Assembly: GCF_017312485.1 (NCBI RefSeq)
Contig: NZ_BMBA01000001.1
Location: forward strand, 1,968,658-2,032,657
Length of the DNA: 64,000 nt
Direction of reading: 5' to 3'
DNA from: Clostridium zeae
GTDB lineage: Bacteria > Bacillota > Clostridia > Clostridiales > Clostridiaceae
The notes under the pieces are model-generated. The model saw only the letters and a program-made list of their open reading frames with translations, was not told where the DNA came from and ran no database searches. Positions within the stretch are counted from its first letter, which is position 1, and each line of letters starts with the position of its first letter. The position numbers were made by a program, and so were the translations under genes. This document shows positions 9,529-18,392 of the stretch, in pieces.

Positions 9529-10606
9529 TCACATCCCCTCTTTTCAACTTTAAGACTAGAGCTATTACAGTTACATAAATTAGAATATAAACCACATAAA
9601 TTGGTGTTATTTTTCCTGATATTTCACTCCTCTCTAATGCATTTCCAAAGGATAAAGATAAATACACAATTATAGGATATAAAAAAATTGTTACTGGTTT
9701 TATTTGGAATTTAGTTACAACTTGAGTGATTCCATATACAGTTGAATAATAAAACATTGCTATGCATTTAATTATTATCAACGCCCATAGGGATAAAAAT
9801 ATATATCTAAAACTGTTTATAATCGGTATATTTATGGCATCAGTCAAAGCTAAAATTGGCCACAAATACTTAGGTGATATATCTATTCCCAAATAATATA
9901 TTGTAAGAAATACTGTCCATACATAGAGAACCATTACAAAAGAAACACCTATTGTTCCATATTTAAATATCTTATCTTTTTTATTCAATAGTGGATATAT
10001 AAGCAATATAGTTTCTATCCCTGTATAAAAAAAAGTAGTTTCTCTTGAAGCTTGCAGTATTCTAACTATTCCTGATCTAAATACCGGCATTATATTCAGG
10101 ATACTTCCATTGATTAGAGCCCCTGAAGGAAGAAACATCAATTCTGCAGTTATAAAAAACACAACCACATTAAGTCTTGCTAGTGGTTTTATGCCGTTTG
10201 CCACTGCATAAGCCGCTGCTAAACAAGATACAACTATTATTTGATAATCCTTCAAAAAACTCGTAACGTAGGTTTTAAAGGCATTACTAAATCCAGCTAC
10301 CTCAGAGGATAATATGAATAGAAAAAATGATACAAATATAATGTTTAATATGTTTCCAAAAAACCTACCGAACAACTTTTTACTCAAAACTAATATATTA
10401 TCATTAGGAGCCTTACTACTCAGATATTTTGCTATAAATACTATGTAAAATGGGTATGCAGCACCAAATATGCAGGCAACCCATGCATCTTGATTGGCAT
10501 ATTTTATAAGTCCATTTGGGATGTAGAGTATCCCAACTCCCACCATACCTGTTACCAAAGTTAATATAAACTCAGTTGGAGTTAAGGTTATTTTTTTATT
10601 GCCCAT
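9515..10606 (-). CDS. Germinant receptor B subunit (GerAB family permease), third copy
   Basis: A spore-germination permease of about 363 residues with roughly ten helices. The start is MGNKKITLTPTEFILTLVTGMVGVG and the family motif NQDAWVACIFGAAYPFY follows. Two GTG codons lie just upstream of the ATG at 10606, but the spacing from AGGAA favours the ATG. It overlaps the end of the GerA gene (10596-12068) and the start of the GerC gene (8422-9528), so A, B and C of this set are tightly coupled. Confidence 0.92.
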   Translation of the reverse strand: MGNKKITLTPTEFILTLVTGMVGVGILYIPNGLIKYANQDAWVACIFGAAYPFYIVFIAKYLSSKAPNDNILVLSKKLFGRFFGNILNIIFVSFFLFILSSEVAGFSNAFKTYVTSFLKDYQIIVVSCLAAAYAVANGIKPLARLNVVVFFITAELMFLPSGALINGSILNIMPVFRSGIVRILQASRETTFFYTGIETILLIYPLLNKKDKIFKYGTIGVSFVMVLYVWTVFLTIYYLGIDISPKYLWPILALTDAINIPIINSFRYIFLSLWALIIIKCIAMFYYSTVYGITQVVTKFQIKPVTIFLYPIIVYLSLSFGNALERSEISGKITPIYVVYILIYVTVIALVLKLKRGDVNEEK

Positions 10607-12068
10607 TGTCACCACTTCCTACGTTACCCTGTCTTCTTGGATTATTGTTAGGTATAGCCTCTGGTCTTGTATTAAGCTTAGTATGAGGAGCCCTAATTAT
10701 AGTATCCTTAAGATCTCTTTTATGAAAAGTAAAATACGGAACCCCCAGATTTTCCAGGGAACATAAGTAAGCAAGCAGACAAAACCAACCTACTGCTATT
10801 CCCATCACACCTAACCAGTTTGCTAAGATTGACATGGGGTAAGATATAAGTCTTATCGCAAGCGTCATCTTATAATTAGATATAGCAAAAGAGGCAATAG
10901 TTGTAGTTCCAGCCACAAGAAGAGTTGTCGAACTTACAAACTTAGCTTTAAGTGCTGCATCACCTATAATTATTCCACCAACCACACTTAAGGTTTGCCC
11001 TATCTTTGTTGGCAGCCTAAGACCTCCTTCTCTTAATAGCTCAATAGTTACTTGCATAGCCACTAGAGACATAAATGGAGTAAGCGCTAAATCTCTTCTT
11101 GATTCAACAAGAGTTTTAATAAACTTTAAAGGAATCATTTCAGCATTAAATTTTATTAAAGTTATATATATAGCAGGAAATGTAATAACTACAAAAGCTG
11201 CAAGTAACCTTAATATTCTTACGAAACTAGATATCAGTGTTCGCCCATAATAATCTTCCTGAGTTTGAAAAAATTCTATAAAGGTTGAAGGATACGTAGT
11301 CACATAGGGCGTTTGATCTAATAAAAAAGCTATTCTTCCTTCCATTATGTGCGCTTGCACTACATCCGGTCTTTCAGAACCGAAGGTTAATGGAAAAATA
11401 CTGTAAGGACGATCTTCTATAAACTGCTCTATAATTCCATTAGCAGCGATTGAATCTACATCTATCTCTTGTATTCTTTTCCTAAGCTTATCTAGATATT
11501 CTTTATCCACTATGTCATCAATATACATAAGCACCAAGTCAGTCTGACTTCTAGTTCCTAACATAAAAATTTCAGTTTTCAGATTTTTATCCTTAATCCT
11601 TTTCTTCAAGCAGGCTACATTTGATTTAACATTTTCTATGAATCCATCTCTTGGCCCATTTAAGGAGGTCTCATTTGGTGGCTCTTCTATAGCTCTATAT
11701 TTCTCAGTAGCAGTATCAATCATAATAAATTTATCCGAATTACCTAGTATTAAAATTGATTTTCCTCTTTTAATTTCAAATACTACATTGTTTATATCAG
11801 TTTCTATAGTGGTACTGCTTACTGCAATATACCGACTTGTTATATAGTCTTCTACATTGTTATTACTAGATAAATCTTCATTTATATGAAGCAGTAATGG
11901 ATTTAATATATCTCTATCTATAATGTTTTTATCAATTGTTCCAGTAAGGTACATCAAATATGCTTCAACAAGATTTTGTTTTCCTAATAAAAGCTTTTTT
12001 GAAACAAACTCAGCAGGAAAGCCAAGCTTTTCTTGCAATTCTCTAATTGTATTTTGAAGGTTCATCAT
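10596..12068 (-). CDS. Germinant receptor A subunit (GerAA family), first set
   Basis: A 490-residue GerA-type membrane subunit. Hallmark blocks are GPRDGFIENVKSNVACLKKRIKDKNL, IEQFIEDRPYSIFPLTFGSERPDVVQAHIMEGRIAFLLD, EGGLRLPTKIGQTLSVVGGIIIGDAAL and LGVPYFTFHKRDLKDTIIRAPH. Its N-terminal domain is shorter than that of the paralogue at 5282-6898. It is the first gene of the whole leftward germination run, with a strong GGAGG site nine bases before the ATG. Sporulation (sigma-G) control would be expected, but no convincing sigma-G promoter could be fixed by eye. Confidence 0.95.
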   Translation of the reverse strand: MMNLQNTIRELQEKLGFPAEFVSKKLLLGKQNLVEAYLMYLTGTIDKNIIDRDILNPLLLHINEDLSSNNNVEDYITSRYIAVSSTTIETDINNVVFEIKRGKSILILGNSDKFIMIDTATEKYRAIEEPPNETSLNGPRDGFIENVKSNVACLKKRIKDKNLKTEIFMLGTRSQTDLVLMYIDDIVDKEYLDKLRKRIQEIDVDSIAANGIIEQFIEDRPYSIFPLTFGSERPDVVQAHIMEGRIAFLLDQTPYVTTYPSTFIEFFQTQEDYYGRTLISSFVRILRLLAAFVVITFPAIYITLIKFNAEMIPLKFIKTLVESRRDLALTPFMSLVAMQVTIELLREGGLRLPTKIGQTLSVVGGIIIGDAALKAKFVSSTTLLVAGTTTIASFAISNYKMTLAIRLISYPMSILANWLGVMGIAVGWFCLLAYLCSLENLGVPYFTFHKRDLKDTIIRAPHTKLNTRPEAIPNNNPRRQGNVGSGDNGQ

Positions 12069-12238
12069 ATCGCCTCCTATTCTTCCGACTAAATAATATT
12101 TCTATTTTGTCCTTAGTATAAATAAATATTTATGGTAAATTATTGCACATAAAGTCAAAGTAAACTTATTGCCAAAAGTATAGAAAAAGGATGACCAAAG
12201 TAATTATCACAATATTAATAAGGACTCTATGTAAAAAT

Positions 12239-12290
12239 AAAAGCCATGCATATTAGGAACTTAATTTCCTTATCTATGCACGGACTTTTA
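12239..12290. terminator. Bidirectional hairpin between ABC exporter and ger genes
   Basis: A long imperfect inverted repeat (AAAAGCCATGCATA against TATGCACGGACTTTT) with a nested AGGAA/TTTCCT stem, flanked by A and T runs on both sides. It lies downstream of the leftward exporter genes and upstream of the ger run. The rest of 12069-12428 is AT-rich with no gene seen. Confidence 0.6.
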
Positions 12291-12428
12291 ATTATTAAAA
12301 ATTTATAAATACCTGATCTATATAGGCTTTATTTGTTATACTTAATTACATTCAATTGTATAAAGATATTACTATGAACCATTATTTATAAGATGCTAAC
12401 TATAATTGATATTCACTGCAAATATACT

Positions 12429-13211
12429 TTATGATCCAGTGGATTTATAGTGTTTAATTCCGAACTTCCATAGCATATTGCTTGGAATCCAAAATAAAAC
12501 AGCGGCTAAAGGAGAAATCATATATATAAGTTCGTGCCCTTGTGATTTTCCTATGATAAACAAAAAAGGATAGTAATTGATGAATGCTAACGGAACTATA
12601 AAAGTAAAGAATTTAATCACCCACTTATTATAAATATTAAGTGGATACTGTGCTAATTCTCTTCCGCCATCAGTGAGTATATTCATAATCTCAAGTCCTT
12701 CTAAAGTAAAGAAACATATAGCTGCATATATCATAAAAAGACCTGAGAAGATACACACTCCCCCTAAAATCATAAAAGTTATTGTAATTATCTTAAGTGC
12801 GTCCCAATGAACTCCACCACTTATTATCGCATAAGAAAATACTATAATTGCTTGTATAAGTCTTCCTACTCTTGTAAACTCAATTCTTGAACCCAACACC
12901 TGCAGGATTTCATTTCTTGGTCTAACCATTATTCTATCGAATTCACCATTAGAAATTATTGAAGAAAAAGAGTCAAAGCCTCTTGCAAAGCACTCTGCTA
13001 AAGAATAAGACATAAATATAGTACTAAAGCATAAAAGCACTTCTTTAAAAGTATATCCCTCAATATTTCCAAACCTATCAAAAAGAAAATACATACTTAA
13101 AAACGAAAAAAAAGTAGTCATCCCTTGCCCTATAGTTGTTAAGAGGAAAGAAGTTTTATACTGGGTTACGGATTTTAAATGCATCAGAAAATACTTATAA
13201 TATAATCTCAT
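12429..13211 (-). CDS. ABC-2 family exporter permease
   Basis: A 260-residue membrane protein with about six hydrophobic segments, of the ABC-2 permease subgroup (DUF990-like) found as pairs in multidrug or viologen-type exporters. Features include an early FLLTTIGQGMTTFFSFLSMYFLFDRFG and the cytoplasmic GFDSFSSIISNGEFDRIMVRPRNEILQVLGSR block, which matches the equivalent block DLITNGNVAYELVRPLDLYN in its partner. It is the third gene of the unit. Its ribosome-binding site is a run of seven G (complement of 13219-13225), which also encodes the last glycines of the preceding gene. The substrate is unknown. Confidence 0.85.
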   Translation of the reverse strand: MRLYYKYFLMHLKSVTQYKTSFLLTTIGQGMTTFFSFLSMYFLFDRFGNIEGYTFKEVLLCFSTIFMSYSLAECFARGFDSFSSIISNGEFDRIMVRPRNEILQVLGSRIEFTRVGRLIQAIIVFSYAIISGGVHWDALKIITITFMILGGVCIFSGLFMIYAAICFFTLEGLEIMNILTDGGRELAQYPLNIYNKWVIKFFTFIVPLAFINYYPFLFIIGKSQGHELIYMISPLAAVLFWIPSNMLWKFGIKHYKSTGS

Positions 13212-13215
13212 TTCT

Positions 13216-14019
13216 TTACCCCCCCTGAACTACTACATTTTTTAATGCTTTTTTAATTATTATTTTTCCTAATCCCACAAGTATCACTAGCCAAATAAGC
13301 TGAAGCATCAGTTTATATACTGCATCCATTGATGAAACACTACCACTGTATATTCTAAAAGGCGTATTCTGCATAGATGCAAAGGGTAAAAAATTTATAT
13401 ACTTTGTAAACCAATCTGGAAGAAGCGGCAACGGAACTAAACCACCTGAAAGAAAATCAGCCAGCATTACTAAAACCATCCTAACTCCCATAGGAGATAC
13501 AGTATACATGGTAAAAATATATATAAGCATGCAATATGCTACCACTAATAAAAAGGCAACTATCATAGATATAATAAATAGTAGTGCTGAAATAATTGAA
13601 ACTGGTAAATGAAATCTATATGGTTCTGGTAAAATCATTGCAACAAAAAGGATTGGAAAACATCTGAGTATAGCCTTTGATAGTCTATTAGCACAGCTTC
13701 TACTAAACCAGAGATTATATAAATCTAGTGGTCTAACTAATTCATAGGCAACGTTTCCATTAGTTATTAGATCAAATATATCATTTTCAAGAAACCAAGT
13801 CATGAATAGTGCTAGAAAGGCTTGTTGTAGCCAAATATAACTAGAAAGCTGAGTAAAATTCATAGGTAAGTTTTTAGCGCCACTTCTGTAAAAGGCCTCA
13901 TATAACATTATATACATAAATCCCCAAGCAAACTGAGTTACAATTCCTGCATAAGCTGCAGATCTATACTGCAATCCATTTATAAACCTTATCCTAAAGA
14001 AAGATATATACCCTCTCAT
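13216..14019 (-). CDS. ABC-2 family exporter permease, partner
   Basis: A 267-residue membrane protein with about six helices, paralogous to the product of 12429-13211. It has RSAAYAGIVTQFAWGFMYIMLYEAFYRS near the start and FLENDIFDLITNGNVAYELVRPLDLYNLWFSR between helices. The start overlaps the ATPase stop by 4 bases (ATGA type). Together with the ATPase upstream and the second permease downstream it should form a heterodimeric exporter. Confidence 0.85.
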   Translation of the reverse strand: MRGYISFFRIRFINGLQYRSAAYAGIVTQFAWGFMYIMLYEAFYRSGAKNLPMNFTQLSSYIWLQQAFLALFMTWFLENDIFDLITNGNVAYELVRPLDLYNLWFSRSCANRLSKAILRCFPILFVAMILPEPYRFHLPVSIISALLFIISMIVAFLLVVAYCMLIYIFTMYTVSPMGVRMVLVMLADFLSGGLVPLPLLPDWFTKYINFLPFASMQNTPFRIYSGSVSSMDAVYKLMLQLIWLVILVGLGKIIIKKALKNVVVQGG

Positions 14020-14819
14020 ATGTTGTACTCCTTGTACATTCTTACTACAACTTCATCTATATTCAGTTCTCCGTCATTATTAAACCTGTCTTTTAAATCC
14101 TGAAGTTTTCCGTCTAAGAGTACTCTCCCTTTTCCTATAAGTATCATCCTTTTGGTTAAAGCTTCAATATCTTGAGTATCATGAGTGGTAAGTATAACTG
14201 TAGTCTTCTTTTCTTTATTTATTTCTTTTATGAAATCTCTTACTGCGATTTTTGAAACTGCGTCCAAACCTATGGTTGGCTCATCTAGAAATAATATCTT
14301 GGGGCTATGAAGAAGTGATGCGGCTATTTCACAGCGCATTCTTTGGCCTAGGCTTAATTGCCTGGTTGGAGTTTTGATTATATCTTCAAGATCTAAAAGC
14401 TCTGTAAGCATATCTTTATTGCTTTTATACTCACCATATGGAATTTTATATATATCCTTTAATAGTTCAAAAGAATCTACTACAGGCACATCCCACCATA
14501 ACTGCGATCTCTGCCCGAAAACCACACCTATGTCTTTCACATACTCAATTCTATTTTTCCAAGGAACCTTTCCATTTATAACACAGCTTCCACTGTCTGG
14601 ATTTAAGATACCACTCATTATTTTAATTGTAGTACTCTTACCGGCACCATTAGGGCCTATATAAGCAACCATCTCACCTTCAGATATATTGAAAGATATA
14701 TCTTCAAGTGCATTAACTAAATCGTACTCTCTTCTAAAAAGAGATTTTAAAGCTTTACTAAAACCAGGATTACGTCTAAAGACCTTGAAAGATTTAGAGA
14801 TATTTTTTAATTCTATCAA
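14016..14819 (-). CDS. ABC exporter ATP-binding subunit
   Basis: A 267-residue ABC ATPase of the ABC-2/ABCA-like group. Motifs: Walker A GPNGAGKSTT, Q-loop VFGQRSQLWWD, signature LSLGQRMRC (Leu replaces the second Gly of LSGGQ), Walker B ILFLDEPT and H-loop TTHD. The start is a TTG codon, chosen because GGAGGG lies eight bases upstream and no ATG fits. It energises the two permeases downstream. A 95-bp palindromic repeat ends 24 bases before the start codon. Confidence 0.92.
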   Translation of the reverse strand: MIELKNISKSFKVFRRNPGFSKALKSLFRREYDLVNALEDISFNISEGEMVAYIGPNGAGKSTTIKIMSGILNPDSGSCVINGKVPWKNRIEYVKDIGVVFGQRSQLWWDVPVVDSFELLKDIYKIPYGEYKSNKDMLTELLDLEDIIKTPTRQLSLGQRMRCEIAASLLHSPKILFLDEPTIGLDAVSKIAVRDFIKEINKEKKTTVILTTHDTQDIEALTKRMILIGKGRVLLDGKLQDLKDRFNNDGELNIDEVVVRMYKEYNI

Positions 14820-14842
14820 ACTTCTATCCCTCCATTCTTATT

Positions 14843-14938
14843 GATGTACCACTTCATAATAAAATCTATATTTTCAAATTCTCCTCTCAGAACCCAGAGG
14901 AGTTTTGAAAATAGTTTTAGGATTGAAGTGGTACATCT
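14843..14938. repeat. 95-bp palindromic repeat, family P, copy 1
   Basis: Outer arms GATGTACCACTTCA and TGAAGTGGTACATC are perfect complements. Inside lie TATTTTCAAA/TTTGAAAATA and CTCCTCT/AGAGGAG around a short loop. Copies 2 and 3 are at 19103-19201 and 54968-55060. All three stand just before the first gene of a leftward unit. Confidence 0.85.
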
Positions 14939-15087
14939 ATATTTGTATTTTATGAACTGCAAAAAGGAATGTATTTTAAAGCAATATTGTAATTTTATAA
15001 CAAATAATATCTATCATCAATAGTGAACTCACACAAAATATAATATTTTAGTGAAATATTAATAATAAAGGCTATGTTTAGGAGTAT

Positions 15088-15141
15088 TGTTGAAATTAAG
15101 TGGTTATAAAGCATCGGATGGATAACCACTTAATTTCAACA
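15088..15141. repeat. Minimal copy of the large inverted-repeat family (family M, copy A)
   Basis: Twenty-base arms TGTTGAAATTAAGTGGTTAT and ATAACCACTTAATTTCAACA surround a 14-base remnant that still contains GCATCGGATG from the right side of the full element. The flanks match full copies: GGCTATGTTTAGGAGTAT to the left and CGATGCTTTAGCATCGCC to the right. It appears to be an internal-deletion derivative. Apart from this, the repeat at 14843-14938 and the terminator, 14820-15305 shows nothing else. Confidence 0.8.
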
Positions 15142-15172
15142 CGATGCTTTAGCATCGCCATAATAAAAAGAC

Positions 15173-15207
15173 AAAAAAAATCAGCTGAATTCTTTAATTC
15201 AACTGAT
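15173..15207 (-). terminator. Terminator of the Bce-like operon
   Basis: On the minus strand ATCAGTTGAATT pairs with AATTCAGCTGAT (one mismatch) and is followed by eight T. It lies about 100 bases after the permease stop at 15306. Confidence 0.75.
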
Positions 15208-15305
15208 AGAAGTTAGGGATCTGTAATATTATACTATTACAAGCTTTATTATAAGCCCTAAGTATGAACATATTATTTCATTTTTGCTAATAATTAGTTA
15301 ATTCT

Positions 15306-16589
15306 CTACAAAAGGTCAATTATTAAATTGTATTTGTCTCTAGCTTTTGAATATGCTATAAAATTAAATATATATGCTAATAAAAGAAGTATTAGATTTG
15401 ATTTAAAATATCCAAAATCTATTTTGACCCATAATAAATAAAAAACTGTCATAAAGCAATTTAGAGTACAGCTAGTAAAAAATATGCTTGTAAGCAGTCT
15501 TTTAGCAGTAGCCCTTAACTCATTCTTAGTCAGTCCAACTAAATATAGTCTTGAGAAGTAATCCTTCATATACTCTAATTCAATTTGGGATTTAAAATAT
15601 AATATACTTGCTAATATAAAAAAGAAAGTTATATTAGTAAAAGAATCTATTAAATTTAGAATTTTTATTTCATTTACAGTTATCCTAGCTGTATCGTGGA
15701 TATAAATTTTATAGATACTATTATAAGTTATAAAAAGAAAACTAAAAAAAGTTATCCTAAATAAAAAAGTATCTCCCTTATAAAGATTTTTTATAGTAGC
15801 TTGAAAGGACAAAAACTTTCCATTATAAAAATACTTCTTTTTATTGAAAAAACTTAGGATAAGCTTGCTCACATAAAAAATAAGCAAATATAGAAACGTT
15901 ACACAATTTACCCACTTACTAGTAGGTACATAGTTTTTATTACTAGCACTATGAATCCATAACCAAACATTAAGAATAATCAATGCAATAAGCGCTAATA
16001 CCTTTGCACCCCTTTTAACTTTAAGTATAAACCTTTCCCCTTGATATTTTTCTAAAGTCGTAATATCAATTAATACTTTTTTGGCCATTCGACCAAGAAT
16101 TACGTAAAGAACTATCCCAAAGGATATTATTGAAATATAATTAATTTTTATCAATCTTAAATTAATACTGTTAAGTCCAAGATACTTTAGAAGACTCATA
16201 AAAAATATTTTTGAAAATACTGCTCCGAGCAATATTCCAAAAATCAAGCAAATTGAAAGTAAAATTGTATTTTCAACTAAAAGCACTCCAAAAAGCTCTT
16301 TTTGAGTCATTCCAATAAGCATTAGGAGTTTAAACTCTTTTTCTCTTAGCTTCATATAACTAATGTACGCATATATTAAAAAGTAGCAGAGCATACCAAT
16401 TATAATTACCATAGATAATTTTAAAATTATTATCAATAAATTATTTTTAGAAATCAAAGTTATATCATTATAAACCAATGTTGAGTGGATAAAGTTCAAA
16501 GCTAGTGAAGAAATACACGCTATAAAAAAAGTAGTATATTTGCCTATATTCTTACTTAAGTTTTTTATTGCAATACCGAGGTAATCCAC
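15306..16589 (-). CDS. BceB/FtsX-like ABC permease lacking the large extracellular domain
   Basis: A 427-residue permease of the peptide-resistance (Bce) type by its neighbours and its helix pattern. Ten hydrophobic segments can be counted, around residues 17-37, 50-80, 98-125, 150-168, 192-212, 224-247, 275-297, 315-333, 365-391 and 397-414. The block LREKEFKLLMLIGMTQKELFGVLLVENTILL is the usual FtsX-type segment between helices 2 and 3. BceB proteins are normally about 640 residues, with an extracellular domain of about 200 residues between helices 7 and 8. Here that loop is only about 17 residues. The reading frame is intact, so this is a domain-less form rather than a broken gene. It overlaps the ATPase gene by one base. 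Confidence 0.8.
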   Translation of the reverse strand: MDYLGIAIKNLSKNIGKYTTFFIACISSLALNFIHSTLVYNDITLISKNNLLIIILKLSMVIIIGMLCYFLIYAYISYMKLREKEFKLLMLIGMTQKELFGVLLVENTILLSICLIFGILLGAVFSKIFFMSLLKYLGLNSINLRLIKINYISIISFGIVLYVILGRMAKKVLIDITTLEKYQGERFILKVKRGAKVLALIALIILNVWLWIHSASNKNYVPTSKWVNCVTFLYLLIFYVSKLILSFFNKKKYFYNGKFLSFQATIKNLYKGDTFLFRITFFSFLFITYNSIYKIYIHDTARITVNEIKILNLIDSFTNITFFFILASILYFKSQIELEYMKDYFSRLYLVGLTKNELRATAKRLLTSIFFTSCTLNCFMTVFYLLWVKIDFGYFKSNLILLLLAYIFNFIAYSKARDKYNLIIDLL

Positions 16590-17344
16590 TAGCCTTCACC
16601 ACCCATTATTGCAAGGCAATCTAGAATTTTATTATGAAACTTTTTGTCATCCTCTTTATTATAAATTTCAGCAAATAAGTTACCATCCTTTATAAAAATA
16701 ACCCTTGAGGAATAGCTTGCTGCTATAGAATCATGAGTTGCAAGAATTATAGTTATCTTTTTTTCTTCATTTATACGCTTCATATAACTCATAAATTTTT
16801 TTGCTGCTTTAGAATCAAGGTTACCAGTAGGTTCATCTGCAAATATAATTTTGGGATTTGTTATCAAGGCTCGACAGCATGCTGCTCTTTGTCCCTGTCC
16901 TTTTGACACACTAGTTGGGTATTTATCTTTTACATCATATATATTTAAAAGCTTAAATAATTCACCAACCTTTTCCTCTATAAATTCTCTTTTCCTTCCT
17001 TGAATAACTAAAGGCAATGCTGCATTTTCCTCTAATGTTAAATCATCAAGAAGATTAAAGTTTTGAAAAATCATCCCAAGATTCTCTCTTCTAAAAATTG
17101 CTCTTTCATTATCATTAAGCTTTGAAATATTTAAGCCCATTATTTCAATATCACCTATTGTTGGTTTATCCACCCCACTGAACATATTTAAAAGTGTAGT
17201 CTTACCACTCCCAGAAGAACCCATGATAGCAGTAAATTCACCTTCATTAATGTTAATATTCAAGCCATTAATAATATTTTGAGAATCATAATTAAATAAA
17301 CCACTATAATTTTTAACTATATTATTAGCTTTTAGTACCTCCAT
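16589..17344 (-). CDS. BceA-like ABC transporter ATPase
   Basis: A 251-residue MacB/BceA-type ATPase that should drive the permease at 15306-16589. Motifs: Walker A GSSGSGKTT, Q-loop IFQNFNLLDDLT, Walker B IIFADEPTGNLDSKAA and H-loop LATHD. The signature motif is unusual: VSKGQGQR in place of LSGGQQQR, with Lys for the first Gly. Its start overlaps the kinase gene by 20 bases. It is the third gene in the order regulator, kinase, ATPase, permease. Confidence 0.9.
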   Translation of the reverse strand: MEVLKANNIVKNYSGLFNYDSQNIINGLNININEGEFTAIMGSSGSGKTTLLNMFSGVDKPTIGDIEIMGLNISKLNDNERAIFRRENLGMIFQNFNLLDDLTLEENAALPLVIQGRKREFIEEKVGELFKLLNIYDVKDKYPTSVSKGQGQRAACCRALITNPKIIFADEPTGNLDSKAAKKFMSYMKRINEEKKITIILATHDSIAASYSSRVIFIKDGNLFAEIYNKEDDKKFHNKILDCLAIMGGEG

Positions 17345-18392
17345 CTATAACTCCTCCTGTGGTATTTAAATAATAGGTTATAGATACTTTTGTCCCCTTA
17401 CTTTTTTGAGATTCTATGGTCAATTTATGGTTTAGATTTTTTGAAAGCTGCTCGCAGATATAAAGACCTATTCCTGTTGCTCCCTTAAACTTTCTTCCAT
17501 TTTCACCTGTAAAAAAGGGTTCAAAAACTCTATTTAGATCTGTTTTGGAGATTCCTATTCCCTGATCGATTACATCAAGTTTTACCATATTATCGAATTT
17601 ATTAATTTCAAATTTAATAAATTTCTTTTTTCCTTCTTCCTTCGAGTATTTAACTGCATTGCTTATTATTTGTTCAATTAAAAACTTATTCCACTTTTCA
17701 TCAGTAAGTACTCTAATGGCAGCATCCTCACACTCAATTTGAGGAAATACATTATTATAAATAAATAAGGATTTTTTTGAATTAATAAGTTCTTTTATTG
17801 AGTTTAAAAGATTAACCTCCTCAGGCTCATAATCTCTCACAAATTGTTCCATTCTAAGAAGGTTTAATAATTGCTCTAACCCATTTTGAAGCTTTGAATT
17901 CTCTTCACCAATTTCTTCAAGGGCTTTATCAATATCATTTGACTCTTCTTCGCCGCCCTCTCTCTCGTATCTTACTTTTTGAAGTACAAGACTTATAATT
18001 GATACAGGAGTTTTCATGTTATGAATCCATTGGGAAATAAAATATTTATACGTGCTACTGTCAGAGCTCATTCTACTAATCTCTTTTAAATACTCTTCCT
18101 GCAGATCTTTTAATATATTTAAAAAATATTTTTGCTCATTAGTTCCTTCAAAGATTTTATTTTTTTCTGAGTTAATTGATTCTTTAATATTTATATGAAA
18201 ACTATAAAATTTAACAAACTGTATTGATAAAAATATTATAAAAATAATAGAAGCTATTAAAATGGGATAAGCGATATCTGTTATATCTTCTATTATAAAA
18301 TAATATAGTAAAACTAAACCTATACTTGCATAGAAAGCTACTATATAACCTAAATTATCTTTTAAAAAATCAATTATTAATTTCTTTTTCAT
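17325..18392 (-). CDS. BceS-like intramembrane-sensing histidine kinase
   Basis: A 355-residue sensor kinase. Two closely spaced membrane helices (about residues 14-33 and 38-62) have almost no extracellular loop, the mark of intramembrane-sensing kinases that take their signal from a partner transporter. H-box WIHNMKTPVS (His phosphorylated), N-box LIEQIISNAVKYS, G-boxes DVIDQGIGIS and GATGIGLYI are intact. It overlaps the response regulator by 23 bases. The natural partner is the ABC transporter encoded just downstream. Confidence 0.92.
   Translation of the reverse strand: MKKKLIIDFLKDNLGYIVAFYASIGLVLLYYFIIEDITDIAYPILIASIIFIIFLSIQFVKFYSFHINIKESINSEKNKIFEGTNEQKYFLNILKDLQEEYLKEISRMSSDSSTYKYFISQWIHNMKTPVSIISLVLQKVRYEREGGEEESNDIDKALEEIGEENSKLQNGLEQLLNLLRMEQFVRDYEPEEVNLLNSIKELINSKKSLFIYNNVFPQIECEDAAIRVLTDEKWNKFLIEQIISNAVKYSKEEGKKKFIKFEINKFDNMVKLDVIDQGIGISKTDLNRVFEPFFTGENGRKFKGATGIGLYICEQLSKNLNHKLTIESQKSKGTKVSITYYLNTTGGVIDGGTKS

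Noticed and set aside
12069-12130. Possible sigma-G promoter (TATACTAA with upstream GCAATA) before the first gerA gene
   Set aside because: Spacing is about 20 bases and the -35 match is weak; too uncertain to annotate.
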